A DNA stretch of 64,000 nt from Phascolarctobacterium_A sp034086985 (GTDB lineage: Bacteria; Bacillota; Negativicutes; Acidaminococcales; Acidaminococcaceae): positions 186,001 through 250,000 of the forward strand of contig JAXDZG010000012.1 in the NCBI GenBank assembly GCA_034086985.1, written 5' to 3'. Shown piece after piece: positions 56,601 through 63,600 of the stretch. The notes below the pieces were generated by a model. It saw only the letters and a list, made by a program, of their open reading frames with translations, had not been told where the DNA came from and ran no database searches. Numbering within the stretch: the first letter of the stretch is position 1; every line of letters begins with the position of its first letter. A program made the position numbers and the translations under genes.

Positions 56601-58108
56601 GAGCTACTGGTCAAGCCTTCAGCAATAACCGCTTTACCAAACAAATTATCCTCTGCTTTGAGAGCTTCGCCAGTCTTTTCGTCATAAGCAATAATTGCAC
56701 CGCTATAAACCAGCTTTTGGGCCAGATTATTCAACACGGTATTGACTTGATAAGTATTATTCAGATTAATGCCATTTTTATCGGTAATGATATCAATCTG
56801 GGAGCCCTTAGCAGCGCTATTGACGATGATATCGCCACCGGTGTAATCACTCAAAGTGGTACCATCATTCTCATGAGCATAGAAGACCTTAGTATAGCCG
56901 CTGTAATTATTGATGGTCAGGTCACGGCTGGTATTTTGGAAAATCAAGCCTGCGGTCGCAGAGCTGGTACCACCGGTCAAGCTGCGAATGGTACTGGTAT
57001 AATCGAATAAGCTCAGGGCTTCATCGCCTTCAACAGTGTTAAAGCTTTCGCCCACGTTGTTCCAGGTACCACCATTTTGCAGGGTCAGCTGCATATTGTT
57101 GGCTTGATCAATAGTGTAAGCAGCATTGTAATTGGTAGTGAAGAGGCCGCCAGTCCAAGAGGATTGGTCATCGGTGAGCTTCATGATGGTATTAGCTACA
57201 TGACCATTGCGGTCAAGCATTACCACATTGCCCTTAACCACAAGGCTATTGGCACCATCATTGTTCAAATAAACATTACTGCCTTCGTTATGGATGGCAT
57301 CATATTTGTCAGCAGTGATTTTGCCGCCGATAATATTAACATTAGCCATCTTTTCTTCACTATAGCTCTCAGAGTAATAAGCTCTATAAGCCATAGCACG
57401 CACAGCAACACCATCAGTAGAATGGATATTGGCCAAGCCACCGATATTGATATCGGCACCGGAAGCTTGTACTGCATGGCCGGAGCTTTTAATATCGGCA
57501 GTACCGGTAATCTTTAAGCTAGCATTACTATAGGTACCGCTTGCATTGCCATCGGCCTTAATGCTGTCCAAATAAGCTACCAAGCCCTTGCCTTTTGTGC
57601 CGGTAGCATTAACTGCTACCTTGCCGTTAATGGTTACATTGGCGCCATCAGCAAAAATGCCCTCGCTGTCATTTGCAGTGACAACGGTTTTTTTGGCAGA
57701 AACGTTTAGTGTATCATGTAAATAAGCTCTGATGCCAGCGCTTATCTGTAATTCAGCACCATTTTTTACTGTTACATCGGCAATCTTATATTGGCTATCC
57801 AGATGAATACCGGGCAGGGAAACCACACCTACAAGATCGCTCTTGTCCCAATTGAAGATGTAAGTACTGGACAGTACACCACCCATTTGTTGGTGTTCGG
57901 TGTACGCCAAATCTGAGTTATTAGTATACTCAGTATCAGCCTTTGTACCAGTAATCGCACTGTTAAAGCTTAGTGTACCATCCGCTTTTTCAGCCGCAAA
58001 GGCACTAGGCATAAAGCCCGCACCGGCCAGTATGCCAGCCGTCACAGCCAAAGCCAAGGGACTCTTCCAGATTTTCCTAGCAAATCTTTTTGTCCATGAT
58101 TTGTACAT
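44651..58108 (-). CDS. Giant type V autotransporter, 4485 residues
   Basis: One uninterrupted frame of 13.5 kb. It has a basic signal peptide with a PSAFAAE cleavage site near residue 39, a beta-helix-like passenger of about 4000 residues, an (SG)n linker and a C-terminal autotransporter barrel (about 280 residues, from GLWAKYYTGKQ to the final GLRFTF). The passenger repeats one module nine times: NYSG-(Y/F)TKIFYAH, DGT, AGDTIIN, GSxIxxITD, VNKVLNALAGKLVY, LxGxVxIAEGLT. Motif centres lie near 56.9, 55.4, 54.05, 52.7, 51.35, 49.9, 48.5, 47.5 and 46.1 kb. It should sit on the cell surface; adhesion is the usual role of such proteins, not shown here. It has its own promoter and a switch-like leader. 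AAAGGAG precedes the ATG. Confidence 0.93.
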   Translation of the reverse strand: MYKSWTKRFARKIWKSPLALAVTAGILAGAGFMPSAFAAEKADGTLSFNSAITGTKADTEYTNNSDLAYTEHQQMGGVLSSTYIFNWDKSDLVGVVSLPGIHLDSQYKIADVTVKNGAELQISAGIRAYLHDTLNVSAKKTVVTANDSEGIFADGANVTINGKVAVNATGTKGKGLVAYLDSIKADGNASGTYSNASLKITGTADIKSSGHAVQASGADINIGGLANIHSTDGVAVRAMAYRAYYSESYSEEKMANVNIIGGKITADKYDAIHNEGSNVYLNNDGANSLVVKGNVVMLDRNGHVANTIMKLTDDQSSWTGGLFTTNYNAAYTIDQANNMQLTLQNGGTWNNVGESFNTVEGDEALSLFDYTSTIRSLTGGTSSATAGLIFQNTSRDLTINNYSGYTKVFYAHENDGTTLSDYTGGDIIVNSAAKGSQIDIITDKNGINLNNTYQVNTVLNNLAQKLVYSGAIIAYDEKTGEALKAEDNLFGKAVIAEGLTSSSKYITSNPITFDTETGRGYLGEYVSQLVTEFTTPLTGVIEDDTVYSDAYVLQETGDYKFTKDSSINVSGENAKAIDLKEKATILAGGTTLSLNVTDSSGLAVGLNNNAVDSTAMRVDKLNIAVSGTGSAAGINQTNGDTTIDGNVDIVVNTTSKNSTEKAIGIYANKGSVVINGDVNTIVNSNGIGFEHYGASGIYATSVGGDGALGSDITVNGKVTFSGNGNGLFSNMAGSTLSVGGADITVNKDNTLGYAALRAEDGVVNVNVTKDEAGNTVAASNDVKIKGNVVLANGAIFSGDTNGLHSAINLALTNGSSSLQGIVQNQYGLNGVMEDDVKFTGEANIWLQNGATWTNEEYGMVKDPTKWHESVPYTGSLVSYFVGGNSLYTAGNIFQNDSNPLTIGNYSGITKIYYAHTDDGTARENYAAGDTIVNHAARGSQIYMLTDNGNITVEDRNQVNKVLNALAGKLVYAGYVTGEDNLQGMVGIAEGLTTYSNIKLVKGITFSDKDGRGSYDNAEGAAGTFKSAITGTARDEEYLVAGVTRNYSDYKFDPLDYKGKTITILSGDEPGIKFKSGHDVFIDAPMLDLKVDGGIVATRDEENPWTGSYLNIYTTNDEGASGKVVINKASGNAIESTADVRIYGQADITSGGNGIVAGLAGTNSGSVKITKGTSINAQGYGILADGGSVTLDSSNNNIVAADDAIHAVGHEVTYTDENQVDHTFKADGYVYVEGGHIKSTEGKAVYSDNGTIYINVGGDHTTNIKGDVVATNGSKVNIKLTDADSSWVGRLDNVAAAEGIAASNVEMTMKNGALWTNGAGAMHINSFIGSETLDDAAYVVRNAGDLTIDYLNGAINFIYSHEGDGDKVEDYVGSGDTIISTAEAGSTVKLITNKNDKFDINNLDTYKDVLNALASKLVYSEYASGARNLYGYVAIAEGLTSRSAELDVRSITFSNKDGRGSYIEVYEEGITGSDDGTRYQQNGIIVENGDQTIYNFPSQSGVNLVIPSLKVQAVDSPLDVVVNSVETLDFKEKVYVSADNNITINGKVNINNGWVNAIESAGGNVVLYNDLKINSGGKGLTADTVVKTTAQEQLDRTGTIETNGAVDIVTHGVAVLANGGIVNINQGGRFDTRYGEYPDAMVVTSDAIVAMEKVVTPYGDASEAKVYQGVVNIKGDASHRINIQSNTNALYSEGGIINVNTDGKASYVEMSGFISGHASENGTAPVFNVNLTNEKSRWEGRIRVDDKAQVNLTLQDGATWATYRYYQADNNTPELYLNNRVSNFVGSTGDQKAGIIRMNDYIDLNLENYSGNTILYYDHLMDYDGSEKWHYENGVQKADVHVGKAAEGSVITVMTDNYGDKINLSNAEQVNKVLNTLASFLVYDGYVQGERKLTGQVAIAEGLTAGPLWAALSKAEKMSFDEATGRGYYEGILPGVYKTAITGSSDAKEYADRGVLPYNDKTEKYTWSEYNFKEAYKGLVVVPSISLSGDATVNSDYAMQIDGGINVGWERNLTVNASKVSMDTEQDAAIVANGGNIVINGAVDITGTGNGLEALYAQNELNSRPSNLTVTRDVDITTKGIAVNANGGYITIDGVVDLESDDNAIVAKSVYKGFNSGTGGATIKGGVITSNEGYAIYNEGSQVIINNGGDTTTVVNGNIYQKYSDIGTIKSPVTTLKLTDANSAWNGSLETSGGNTFNLTLQNGATWTDAIVESEAGNTIYNFTGGISSATEGRINRNDTRDLTINNYSGFTSIFYEHGTDYTQFDAGDTIINNAATGSQITLITQRAGIDLDNEDIVKAALNALAGKLYYKGYIDGQDNLSGKLMIAENMTGTSSAIDIKDVVFNPYTGQGTYAQGPFVPENQTDTEFTNAITGNREQVYIYSGVAKADADGAAQYVFTKDSAITTTGAAINTSKNVNIDASGKTLALNVTDTSAVKGINNSAKTQNITAGTLKVNVNANASSGNATANAGIFAKGGDAVTNINGNVQVAVNAANAGNSNVAWGVAAEGGAKINIGGNVTVKADDGGYGVQNGGNGYSYSGSINKGVAAIIVDNASIVIDGNVDIKADGNGVLTDWYGASTIDILGGGTIEVSKVKTQDLSGVSKGNYALETCAGGHIAMNYDRVNATLVDKTVNIIGNLGMLYAGNGQTSSITLGLVNSNSSWTGVMHNTYYGSGNASKGNATLYLQNGATWTNEQWGDLYSSKNGNTGAYTGSTWENFIGGEIEGTAGNIYQKDAKDINLVNYSGWTNVYYAHDDGTPTTMIGGKTVIGNAATGSGVTMITQNNGVTNENVAEVLNALANKLVYTANNGNLTGKLSIAEGLTSGGVTATGTITFVDDGIGTYGGGGVITKPLAGLAPIIGTSNKNITQDSIISSINGPAISLNGRKTINTNGHTLVAEANYTSDGSAVVFNSTSPYERWDEIKAGKLDVKLNTTGSGSGIDVSGNYSSYGTGVEITGNVSINAVSSSNKAVNGIYLHGYNNYVPLMVIYNDLTMKNGDGYGVTNGGQAVEGATGNYGVTGILAVGKGVGGTYDTDLKVKGKTDLKIDGSAVVAVNQAKVYLQGETFIEVNNKAAEGFANYALETTSGYTFIEATNAKNIKGNIGILGGGTITLGLSGQDAQWTGVAHKSTENGTTAITLKNGATWNNEAWGNTYGDTFNGSIVTRLTGGDSAETAGNIYQKDDHELYIDQLTGWTNVHYAHKNDTPLDMIGGDTKINSTSGTAGVTMMTENNGVTSDNVADVLQALAQKLVFGGGGSGALTGKLSIVEGLTTGGITATGEIVFGEGGRGSYVASSANLMSASMMTASLASGIMTVEEGTEEGTGTPEAPETPEAPVVINTPIVAKGIEVGVTDKVNIQIAEDSEVKNAITVTSTDSAPGNVAILGDAFISAEKGDLDNRVIYGNAVYAEGSMVALNPETGKELVIKGDVVLKDKATAEGSEVAAGSSAKIVLDTANSSWQGNLYTDNDSSADVTLQNGAIWNNRTSERAGFEAYGHRVSKFTGGTTAETAGNFFQNNEKDITFNEYSGYTKIFFGHTNDGSEAGHYTAGNVIINSAAQGSNISMITNRSFNIDIEDEAQVNKILNSLAGKLIYTGYASGERNLTAQVQIAESLTGSSAILTSGDMNFYATTGQGYYGKQVHVVGIYTTDITGSNADTEFANAHVTEDFKTYNFTDSIEGASKVILQGIKVAGDTSNYKDSKDVTISITAGQAELNDSVAVGYRGTVALNANSVTIQGVENTAIDNYGGTLTVSGDVTISGVETGIHTNSKTDVQYNASTGISTSKDYIGTVAIQGAANVTASGTALATEGGVISVGAGSVITSTEGDAIVANGQTLINAQLGYSNKEVAGQVSVAGGTITAAKGNAINVSGGHVYINKGTTNDTVIKGNILVDKDNTAVKPDTAKAPQQSIVDVTLNTAKSAWNGSLSVADGQVMNLTLANGAKWYNTEAEAKDELQTRITNFVGGDGLDNAGHIFQRNSSELFIDNYSGAAKVYYAHTTDGTTTDDFKAGNTVIMNAEAGSTIALITDNKNIDTKDINNVTKVLNALAGKLYYAEVAPAAVMLADAEVQVQAAANSNLTGTAMIAQGLTTGEVSLAKGDINFNVNGAGQGFVNIEDVKIESGEPGGGSGSGSGSGSGSGSGSGSGSESGSGSGTTDTKLADIQVGGEPVAMRAVKSSMAAGTMMWRSENNDLMKRMGDLRMLEGERGLWAKYYTGKQEMDAQNANFSEKYKAYQIGYDTKVNENWTVGAALSYNDGTSSTRNVSDTSGSWSSGHGEQKNIALGLYGSWKAKDGQYADIIMKASRLNNEYNLKFNNLISTYNIDGDYKTWGTSLSAEYGKRFEGDRGTYFEPSVELTYGHINGKSYSANTTYYGAKMNVDQDSFDTLVGRLGLRIGQKLEKGSYFAKLALAHEFSGDFDTRYNVDGADHNSTHLDFGDTWYELQIGGTAKLSANSMIYADFQRSFGGDVTEKWRVDAGLRFTF
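45642..45729 (-). repeat. Ser-Gly linker repeat in the giant autotransporter
   Basis: A run of alternating Ser and Gly codons (with one Glu) joins the passenger to the barrel. It is coded by repeats of GGCAGCGGTTCC-type units that could change length by slippage. Confidence 0.7.
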
Positions 58109-58213
58109 AATAGACTCTCCTTTACTTGAAACTCAAAACAGGATTCATACCACAAAGTCAAGCAGCTCCCATGCTGAAGCCACTTAACAGTGTAGCTCCA
58201 CTATGCACAAAAT

Positions 58214-58264
58214 AAAAAAGAGCCTAATTTTATCAAGACTGCTCCCAGTCAAAATAAAATTAAG
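58214..58264 (-). terminator. Leader terminator upstream of the giant autotransporter
   Basis: On the minus strand, CTTAATTTTATTTTGACT and AGTCTTGATAAAATTAG form a roughly 17-bp stem with a small internal mismatch and GGGAGC loop, followed by GCTCTTTTTT. It lies between the promoter at 58416-58444 and the start codon at 58108, so it must be read through for expression. Confidence 0.82.
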
Positions 58265-58279
58265 CTACAGATTAATTTT
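58256..58279 (-). promoter_or_regulatory. Alternative (antiterminator) hairpin in the autotransporter leader
   Basis: AAAATTAA and TTAATTTT form a perfect 8-bp stem with an 8-base loop. Its 3' arm is the first part of the terminator's 5' arm, so the two structures exclude each other. Confidence 0.6.
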
Positions 58280-58289
58280 TATTGGTCAT

Positions 58290-58353
58290 GTCCAACAGAA
58301 CTCCGACTTCACGGTTTCCTGTCCAAGTAAGGTTCCTATTTTATCTGTTGGAC
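58290..58353 (-). promoter_or_regulatory. Compact structured leader element, candidate aptamer (class not recognised)
   Basis: On the minus strand, GTCCAACAGA (58344-58353) and TCTGTTGGAC (58290-58299) pair perfectly over 10 bp and enclose 44 bases. Inside is a second TTGGAC (58321-58326) that can pair with the same GTCCAA, giving an alternative fold, and a small CCG/CGG hairpin. The element is followed by an antiterminator and terminator. It fits no riboswitch consensus I can recall (cobalamin, SAM, c-di-GMP, THF, preQ1 and others considered). Confidence 0.6.
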
Positions 58354-58415
58354 TACGCGATGGTATTAAATTGTTCTTGAAACATTATTGATATATAATC
58401 CTATTTCGGTATAGA

Positions 58416-58444
58416 GTATAACACTAATTCAGTGCTTAAGTCAA
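58416..58444 (-). promoter_or_regulatory. Promoter of the giant autotransporter
   Basis: TTGACT (58439-58444) and TTATAC (58416-58421) with a 17-base spacer. The predicted 5' leader is about 300 nt long. Confidence 0.75.
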
Positions 58445-58505
58445 GCTTTTTCTAAATATCTATTCACCTAAAGTATGCATATTATTCGCAAAAAGTTCAC
58501 AAAGT

Positions 58506-58543
58506 AGAAAATCTCCCGCACCCGCAGGCACGAGAGATTTTCT
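58506..58543 (-). terminator. Terminator after the TonB receptor gene
   Basis: On the minus strand, AGAAAATCTC and GAGATTTTCT form a 10-bp outer stem extended by CGTGCC/GGTGCG inside. The 3' arm itself ends in T-rich sequence. Confidence 0.75.
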
Positions 58544-58573
58544 GTGGAGGTACAAATAAAAGGTAGAGAAGCG

Positions 58574-60574
58574 TTAGAAGGTGTATTGCACGCCCAGCAC
58601 AATGCTGCGACCGGGCATGGAATACCAGGAGCCGGCACCGCCGCCCCAGAAGGCGTCGGTACGTTCAGCATAGAGCTTATCGAACAAATTGTTTACTCTT
58701 GTATAGATAGTAATATTTTTCGTAGGAGCATAGGAGCCACTCAAATTGATAATGGCGTAATTGTCGCAGGGATAAGCATTCTTTTTGTCGCTCTCCTCAG
58801 TCTCGCCACGCATAAAGTAGTAGCCATCCAAGCCAGCCTTAACCTTAGCATAATTATACATAATATTAAAGGTAGCCATATCCTTAGGAGCAAAGCCATA
58901 TTTGCTGTATTGATTAACAGTGCCATCATCACTGTGATAGAACAAGTGGGACCAGCCTAAGGTAGCACTCCATTGGTCGCTAAAATGAGCCATGTACTGC
59001 AAATTCCAGCCGCGGGCCACATCACCATAGGTGTTCACAGTGGTCCAGGTGCCGCCTACCACGGGAATAGCCTGGATATCGCATTCGGCCACAGTCTTGA
59101 ACCAGTTAAAGGTCAGGATATGGTCCTCATCGAATTTCTTATTATAGCCGATAGAGGTAGTGCGACCATAAGCAGGCTCCAGATTGGGGTTACCGCCCAC
59201 AGTATCATACAGCTCAGACAGGCCAGGATATTTGAAGAAATCGCTGCGACCGGCATAAACAGAGTCGTTATCTGTGATATCCCAGTTAATTTTGTAGCTC
59301 TTAGAGGTGTGGGTAGGAATATCATGGATATCGCTGTCGCCATCGTTGCTCAGCTTGTCATAGCGCAGACCGCCGGTCAGGGTAACCTTGGGAATAATTT
59401 GCCAATCATCCTGAATATAATAAGATGTATTCTTCAGGCCATAATTACCCATAACAGGGTCAGCAGTAGTACCCGCAATACGACGGCTCTCGTTATCCTT
59501 TACTTGGGAATAATCAAAGCCAAAGACCAGAGTATGACGGGAGGTCTTAAAGGTGGCCTGGTCGCTGATGAAATTATAGGTATAATCCTTAATAGGATCC
59601 ATATCAGGGTCGGACATGGTCAGATAATAAATCTTGGAGCGATTATAGCGATAGGTAAAGGTATTGCTCCACTTGTCGCTAAACTGGATATCATCCCTGA
59701 TGGAAACGGTGGTGCCGTCGTTCCAGCCCTTGAAGGCAGCATCATAAACAAGGTCATAGCCATGGGTGTCGGACTTGGTCTTGTCCACATTCAAGGTCAA
59801 GGTATGTTTATCGGTGATATCGTAGGAAATCTTGGTGCCATAGGCCTCGCTGTCCAGCTTGTTGGGCCAATTTACACCGTCGCCGTCCTTGATATCCCCT
59901 ATCTTGGACTTGTCATAGTATACATTAAAGCCCAGCTTGTCCTGACGACCTTGGGTAAAGAGCTTGTATTGGCGCTTGTTAAAGCTGCCACCGGAAATAT
60001 CGATGGTGGTTTTCGTCTCGTTCAGCTTGCGAGTGATAATATTAATAACACCGCCCTTGGCTGCGCTGCCATAGAGGGTACCCGCACTGCCGCGCAGCAC
60101 CTCGATGCGCTCGATATTATCCAGATTATTCATCAACGCTGCCTGTACCGCGCCACTGTTCTTGCCTTGGAAATCACTGACGCGCACGCCGTCCACCAGG
60201 ATAACAATATCCTTGCTGCCGTTGATGCGCACAGTGTTAATATTGGAGTTAATGCCGCCGGGGCCACCATAGCTGCTCATCTGCACGCCGGGTACAGTGC
60301 GCAGAGCGTCCTCCACATTGGTCAGATGCATATCCTCCATCTGCTGACGGGTGACAACGCTGATATCGGCCTTAGCATCGGTAATGCGAGCAGGTACGCG
60401 ACCCGCAGTAACAATCATGGTATCAAGGGTAAACTCCAGCTCCGTAGTCAGGGCATCCTTGTCCCCTACCTCAGCAGGAGCTGTCTCCTCTGCCCAGACG
60501 CTACCGCACAGGCCCAGAGCCAGCACGCTGGTAATTACTGCTGCACTTAACCTTTTAGGTAAAAATTTTTTCAT
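58574..60574 (-). CDS. TonB-dependent outer-membrane receptor (BtuB/CirA-like)
   Basis: A 666-residue receptor with a signal peptide (ending SVWAEE) and a TonB box-like DTMIVTAGR near residue 51. The plug domain covers about residues 60-170 (EDALRTVPGVQMSS, VRINGSKDIVILVDGVRV, IERIEVLRGSAGTLYGSAAKGGVINIITRK). A 22-strand barrel ends in the outer-membrane signature VLGVQYTF. Such receptors import cobalamin, iron chelates or other scarce ligands using TonB energy. No TonB, ExbB or ABC transporter gene is nearby, so the ligand is unknown. It lies between the two autotransporters, 76 bases after the second. Confidence 0.92.
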   Translation of the reverse strand: MKKFLPKRLSAAVITSVLALGLCGSVWAEETAPAEVGDKDALTTELEFTLDTMIVTAGRVPARITDAKADISVVTRQQMEDMHLTNVEDALRTVPGVQMSSYGGPGGINSNINTVRINGSKDIVILVDGVRVSDFQGKNSGAVQAALMNNLDNIERIEVLRGSAGTLYGSAAKGGVINIITRKLNETKTTIDISGGSFNKRQYKLFTQGRQDKLGFNVYYDKSKIGDIKDGDGVNWPNKLDSEAYGTKISYDITDKHTLTLNVDKTKSDTHGYDLVYDAAFKGWNDGTTVSIRDDIQFSDKWSNTFTYRYNRSKIYYLTMSDPDMDPIKDYTYNFISDQATFKTSRHTLVFGFDYSQVKDNESRRIAGTTADPVMGNYGLKNTSYYIQDDWQIIPKVTLTGGLRYDKLSNDGDSDIHDIPTHTSKSYKINWDITDNDSVYAGRSDFFKYPGLSELYDTVGGNPNLEPAYGRTTSIGYNKKFDEDHILTFNWFKTVAECDIQAIPVVGGTWTTVNTYGDVARGWNLQYMAHFSDQWSATLGWSHLFYHSDDGTVNQYSKYGFAPKDMATFNIMYNYAKVKAGLDGYYFMRGETEESDKKNAYPCDNYAIINLSGSYAPTKNITIYTRVNNLFDKLYAERTDAFWGGGAGSWYSMPGRSIVLGVQYTF

Positions 60575-60602
60575 TATTTACATCCCCCTACAGGTTTTAT
60601 GA

Positions 60603-60640
60603 AGGCTGCCGCGAGGGAATTTGCCATCCCCCACGGCAGC
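60603..60640 (-). repeat. Hairpin between the second autotransporter and the TonB receptor
   Basis: GCTGCCG and CGGCAGC pair around an inner GGGGGAT/TTCCCTC stem. No clear U run follows on the minus strand (CTTCATAAAA), so it may only reduce read-through. Confidence 0.55.
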
Positions 60641-60650
60641 TTGCTTTTAA

Positions 60651-63600
60651 TTAAAAGGTAAATCTCAGACCTGCATTAACCTTCCAATCATCCTTGTAAT
60701 CGCCGCTCAGGCTCTTGGATACATCGCCAAAGAGGCTCATATTCTTGCCCAGATTATAGGTACCGCCCACGGTGATTTCCGTCCAGGTATCGCCTAAATC
60801 AAAGCTTCTATCCTTGCTGCGACCATATTCATCAGCAAAATGGGTATCCATATCACCGGCAAATTCATGGGCTACGCTCAAGCGTGCATAATAGTGACCA
60901 TAATCACTGGCTTGGCCCACCTCAACGCCCAGACGACCTACAAAGCTATTGAAGGCGTCTTGTTTAACGCTATACTTCTGGTCGAAGATATCGGTCATGC
61001 CGAAGTCAGAGCTGCCCATGCGGGACCAGGTCAGCTGCAGCTGGGGCTCTACATACCCCTTGGCATCCACATCACCGAAGCGCTTGCTGTATTGTGCGGA
61101 CAAGCTGTAGCCGGTAGCGCTGTAGTCGCCGCCGCGGGTTTCGCTGGCGCTGAACTCGTTCTTCACATGGCCCACACGCATTGCCAAATCCAGATAGCTG
61201 TTGTTGGCCAGCTCCTTGCTGCCCAAAATGCTCAGGCCATAGAGCTCGGTGTCGCCGCTGCCGCCTACATAAGAAACGCTGCCGTCCTGATAATCCAGTG
61301 CTACGCCCAAGGTCCAGCCGTTGGCCAGCTGCTTGTCATAGCCCACCTGGGCTGCCCAGTTATTGCCGTCATAGGAGGTGTTGTTGCCACTGTACTTGCT
61401 TTGGCCGCCGTATACTCTAGCCCAAGTGCCGGAGTCCTCTGCGCCCAGGCGGGTGCCGCTGTCCACAGGGCCGCGACCGCCTGCTGCTTGGCGAATTCGC
61501 TGCGCGTCGCGCAGGGTGAAGCTGCTGGAGGCCAGGTCACGCCAACTGTTCAGATTGCTGGTGATGGCGCCGCGCAGGCCCTTACTGGAGTCAGCCTCTT
61601 CATCCACGATGGTGAAGGTGGTATGAGCGCTGCCCTCGGTGAATTTGCCCACGTTATTGGCATCGAAGGTCAGGTCGCCCAGCCATAGAGCCACCTTATT
61701 GGTGGTGAGGCTGCCAGCGATCTGCACTTGGCCCTGCAGGTTGGTATTGCTGCCTGCAGCTGCGTAAAGCAGCTTTTGAGCCAGGGCGGTCATAACCTTT
61801 TCTACGGTTTCCTTGCTATTGGTATCGATATTTTTATTATCAGTGGACAGGGTGATCAAGGAGCCTGCTGCTGCGTTCTCGATGGTAGTGTTGCCGGCAG
61901 TGTAATCTGCAAGGCTGGTACCATCGTTAGCATGCTCGTAAACCAGAATGCCGCTGCCACTGTAGTTAGTGATGGTCAGGGGATTGGTATCCCTTTGTAC
62001 GATGTAGCCGGAATGGCTGTAGTCGCTGCCGCCTTCGAAATTATTGATGCGGCTGCCGCTGTAGGTGCTATTACCTAAGGGCAGTTCGCCTACCAGCTCG
62101 TTGGTCCAGACAGCGCCGTTGCTCAGGCTTAGGTTGATGGCGCCCACTGCGGGAGCGGCGGGCTCAGCAGCTGCTGCCACGGGCTCAGGCTCGCTGACAG
62201 CACGCAGGGCGAATAGTGCCACAGGAGCAACAGGAGTATCCTCAGGCCCAACAGTAGGCTCGTCCTCGCTATTATCATTATTAGGCGCATCCTTTTCCTT
62301 AAAGGCGTTGTAGGCCACGCCGGTCCAGCTGGAGCTGCTGTTATCCATCTTAATATTGATGACAGAGTCAGCGCCACTGCCATCGTCTGCCAAAGCCTTC
62401 TTAGTAACCATCAGGTTGCCCTGCAGCTTCACAGTGTTAGTGGACGCAGCCGTCATATTTACGTTGACGGTGCCGCTAGCGGCTACGATAGCGGGCAAAT
62501 CGGCGGAGCCGGTGGTGATTTGGGTTGCACCCTGCAGGTTGATGGTGGAGCCGCCGCCGATGGCTGCTACGCCGGTGCCATTGCCCTGTAAGGTGGTGGC
62601 GCCAGTGATGTTGATAACGGAGCCTACGCTAGGAGCAGCGTCCTTGCTGCCGGCGTAGATGCCGATGGCCAAGGAGCCGGCGCCCTCGCCAGCGGAGGTG
62701 CTGCTATTGTTGATGGACAGGTCGCCCTTGATGTTCAGCTCGCTGTTGCCGTTGACAGTGATGCCCTTGGAGCTGGCGGAGCCGGCCAGGTTGATTTCGG
62801 TAGCAGCGTTAATATTGGTCACTGCCTTCTGTGCAGCCACATTGTCTAGGCGAATACCCTCGTTGCCGTTGCTGCCTGCGACATTGATAGCCAGCTTGTC
62901 GGCCTCAAGGTTAATGGTGGTAGCCTTTTCTTGCTTGATGCCAAAGGCTCTATCCTCGCTGTCGGCAGGCTTAACAGTCAAGGTCAAGGTCTTATCCGTA
63001 GCGTTAATCTTGATATCATTGGTGCCTTCGATAGCAGTATTGCCATTTTCGATATTAATAGTAGTGTTTTCGGTGAATTTATAGCCGTTGTCAGCATGTA
63101 CGCCGCCATGGTGATATTCAAGGTTCAAGCCACCGTTCAGGGTGGAGTTAAAGGTAGTATTGGTGCCCTGCTCTTTAGGAGGCTCAGGAACAACGATGCT
63201 ATTTTCGGCAATAGTGCCCTTGCCATCCTCGCCAAAGACGATATCACTCAGTGCCCATACGACGCTGTCACTGGTGAGGCCAGCAGCCAGCTTCACAGTA
63301 CCGGTCAGGTTTTGCTCAGTTGCATGGTTTGCATAGGTCAGCTTGCCTGCCAGAGCGCTCAGGATCTTGCCCAGGCTTGCTTCCTCGGTTTGAGCAGTGC
63401 CGTTGGTAATCAGGTTCACCACGGAGCCTTCTTCAGCGTGCTTGATAATGGTATCGCCAGCAGTGTAATCGCCAGCCTCAGTGCCCTCGTTAGCATGAGC
63501 ATAGAAGATATTGGTCACGCCGCTGTAGTTATCGATGGTCAGAGGCTTGCCATCCTTTTGATAGATGTTGCCTGCGCTAGAGGCGGTGCCGCCGGTGAAT

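Noticed and set aside
45842..57517. Long plus-strand open frames opposite the giant autotransporter (up to 490 codons, for example 50315-51787 and 46895-48181)
   Set aside because: They are antisense shadows of a repetitive beta-helix gene with few stop-generating codons on the other strand. None has a good ribosome binding site or recognisable domain.
44651..58108. Repeated segments taken as a possible CRISPR array or as a chain of pseudogenes
   Set aside because: The repeats are about 1.0-1.5 kb apart, diverged, and lie in one continuous reading frame, so they are protein modules.
58290..58353. Cobalamin riboswitch next to a BtuB-like receptor
   Set aside because: The element is far too short, lacks the conserved B12-box core, and lies in the autotransporter leader, after the receptor gene.
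58973..60550. A 525-codon plus-strand frame opposite the TonB receptor
   Set aside because: It is the mirror of a strongly conserved receptor gene and has no family features of its own.
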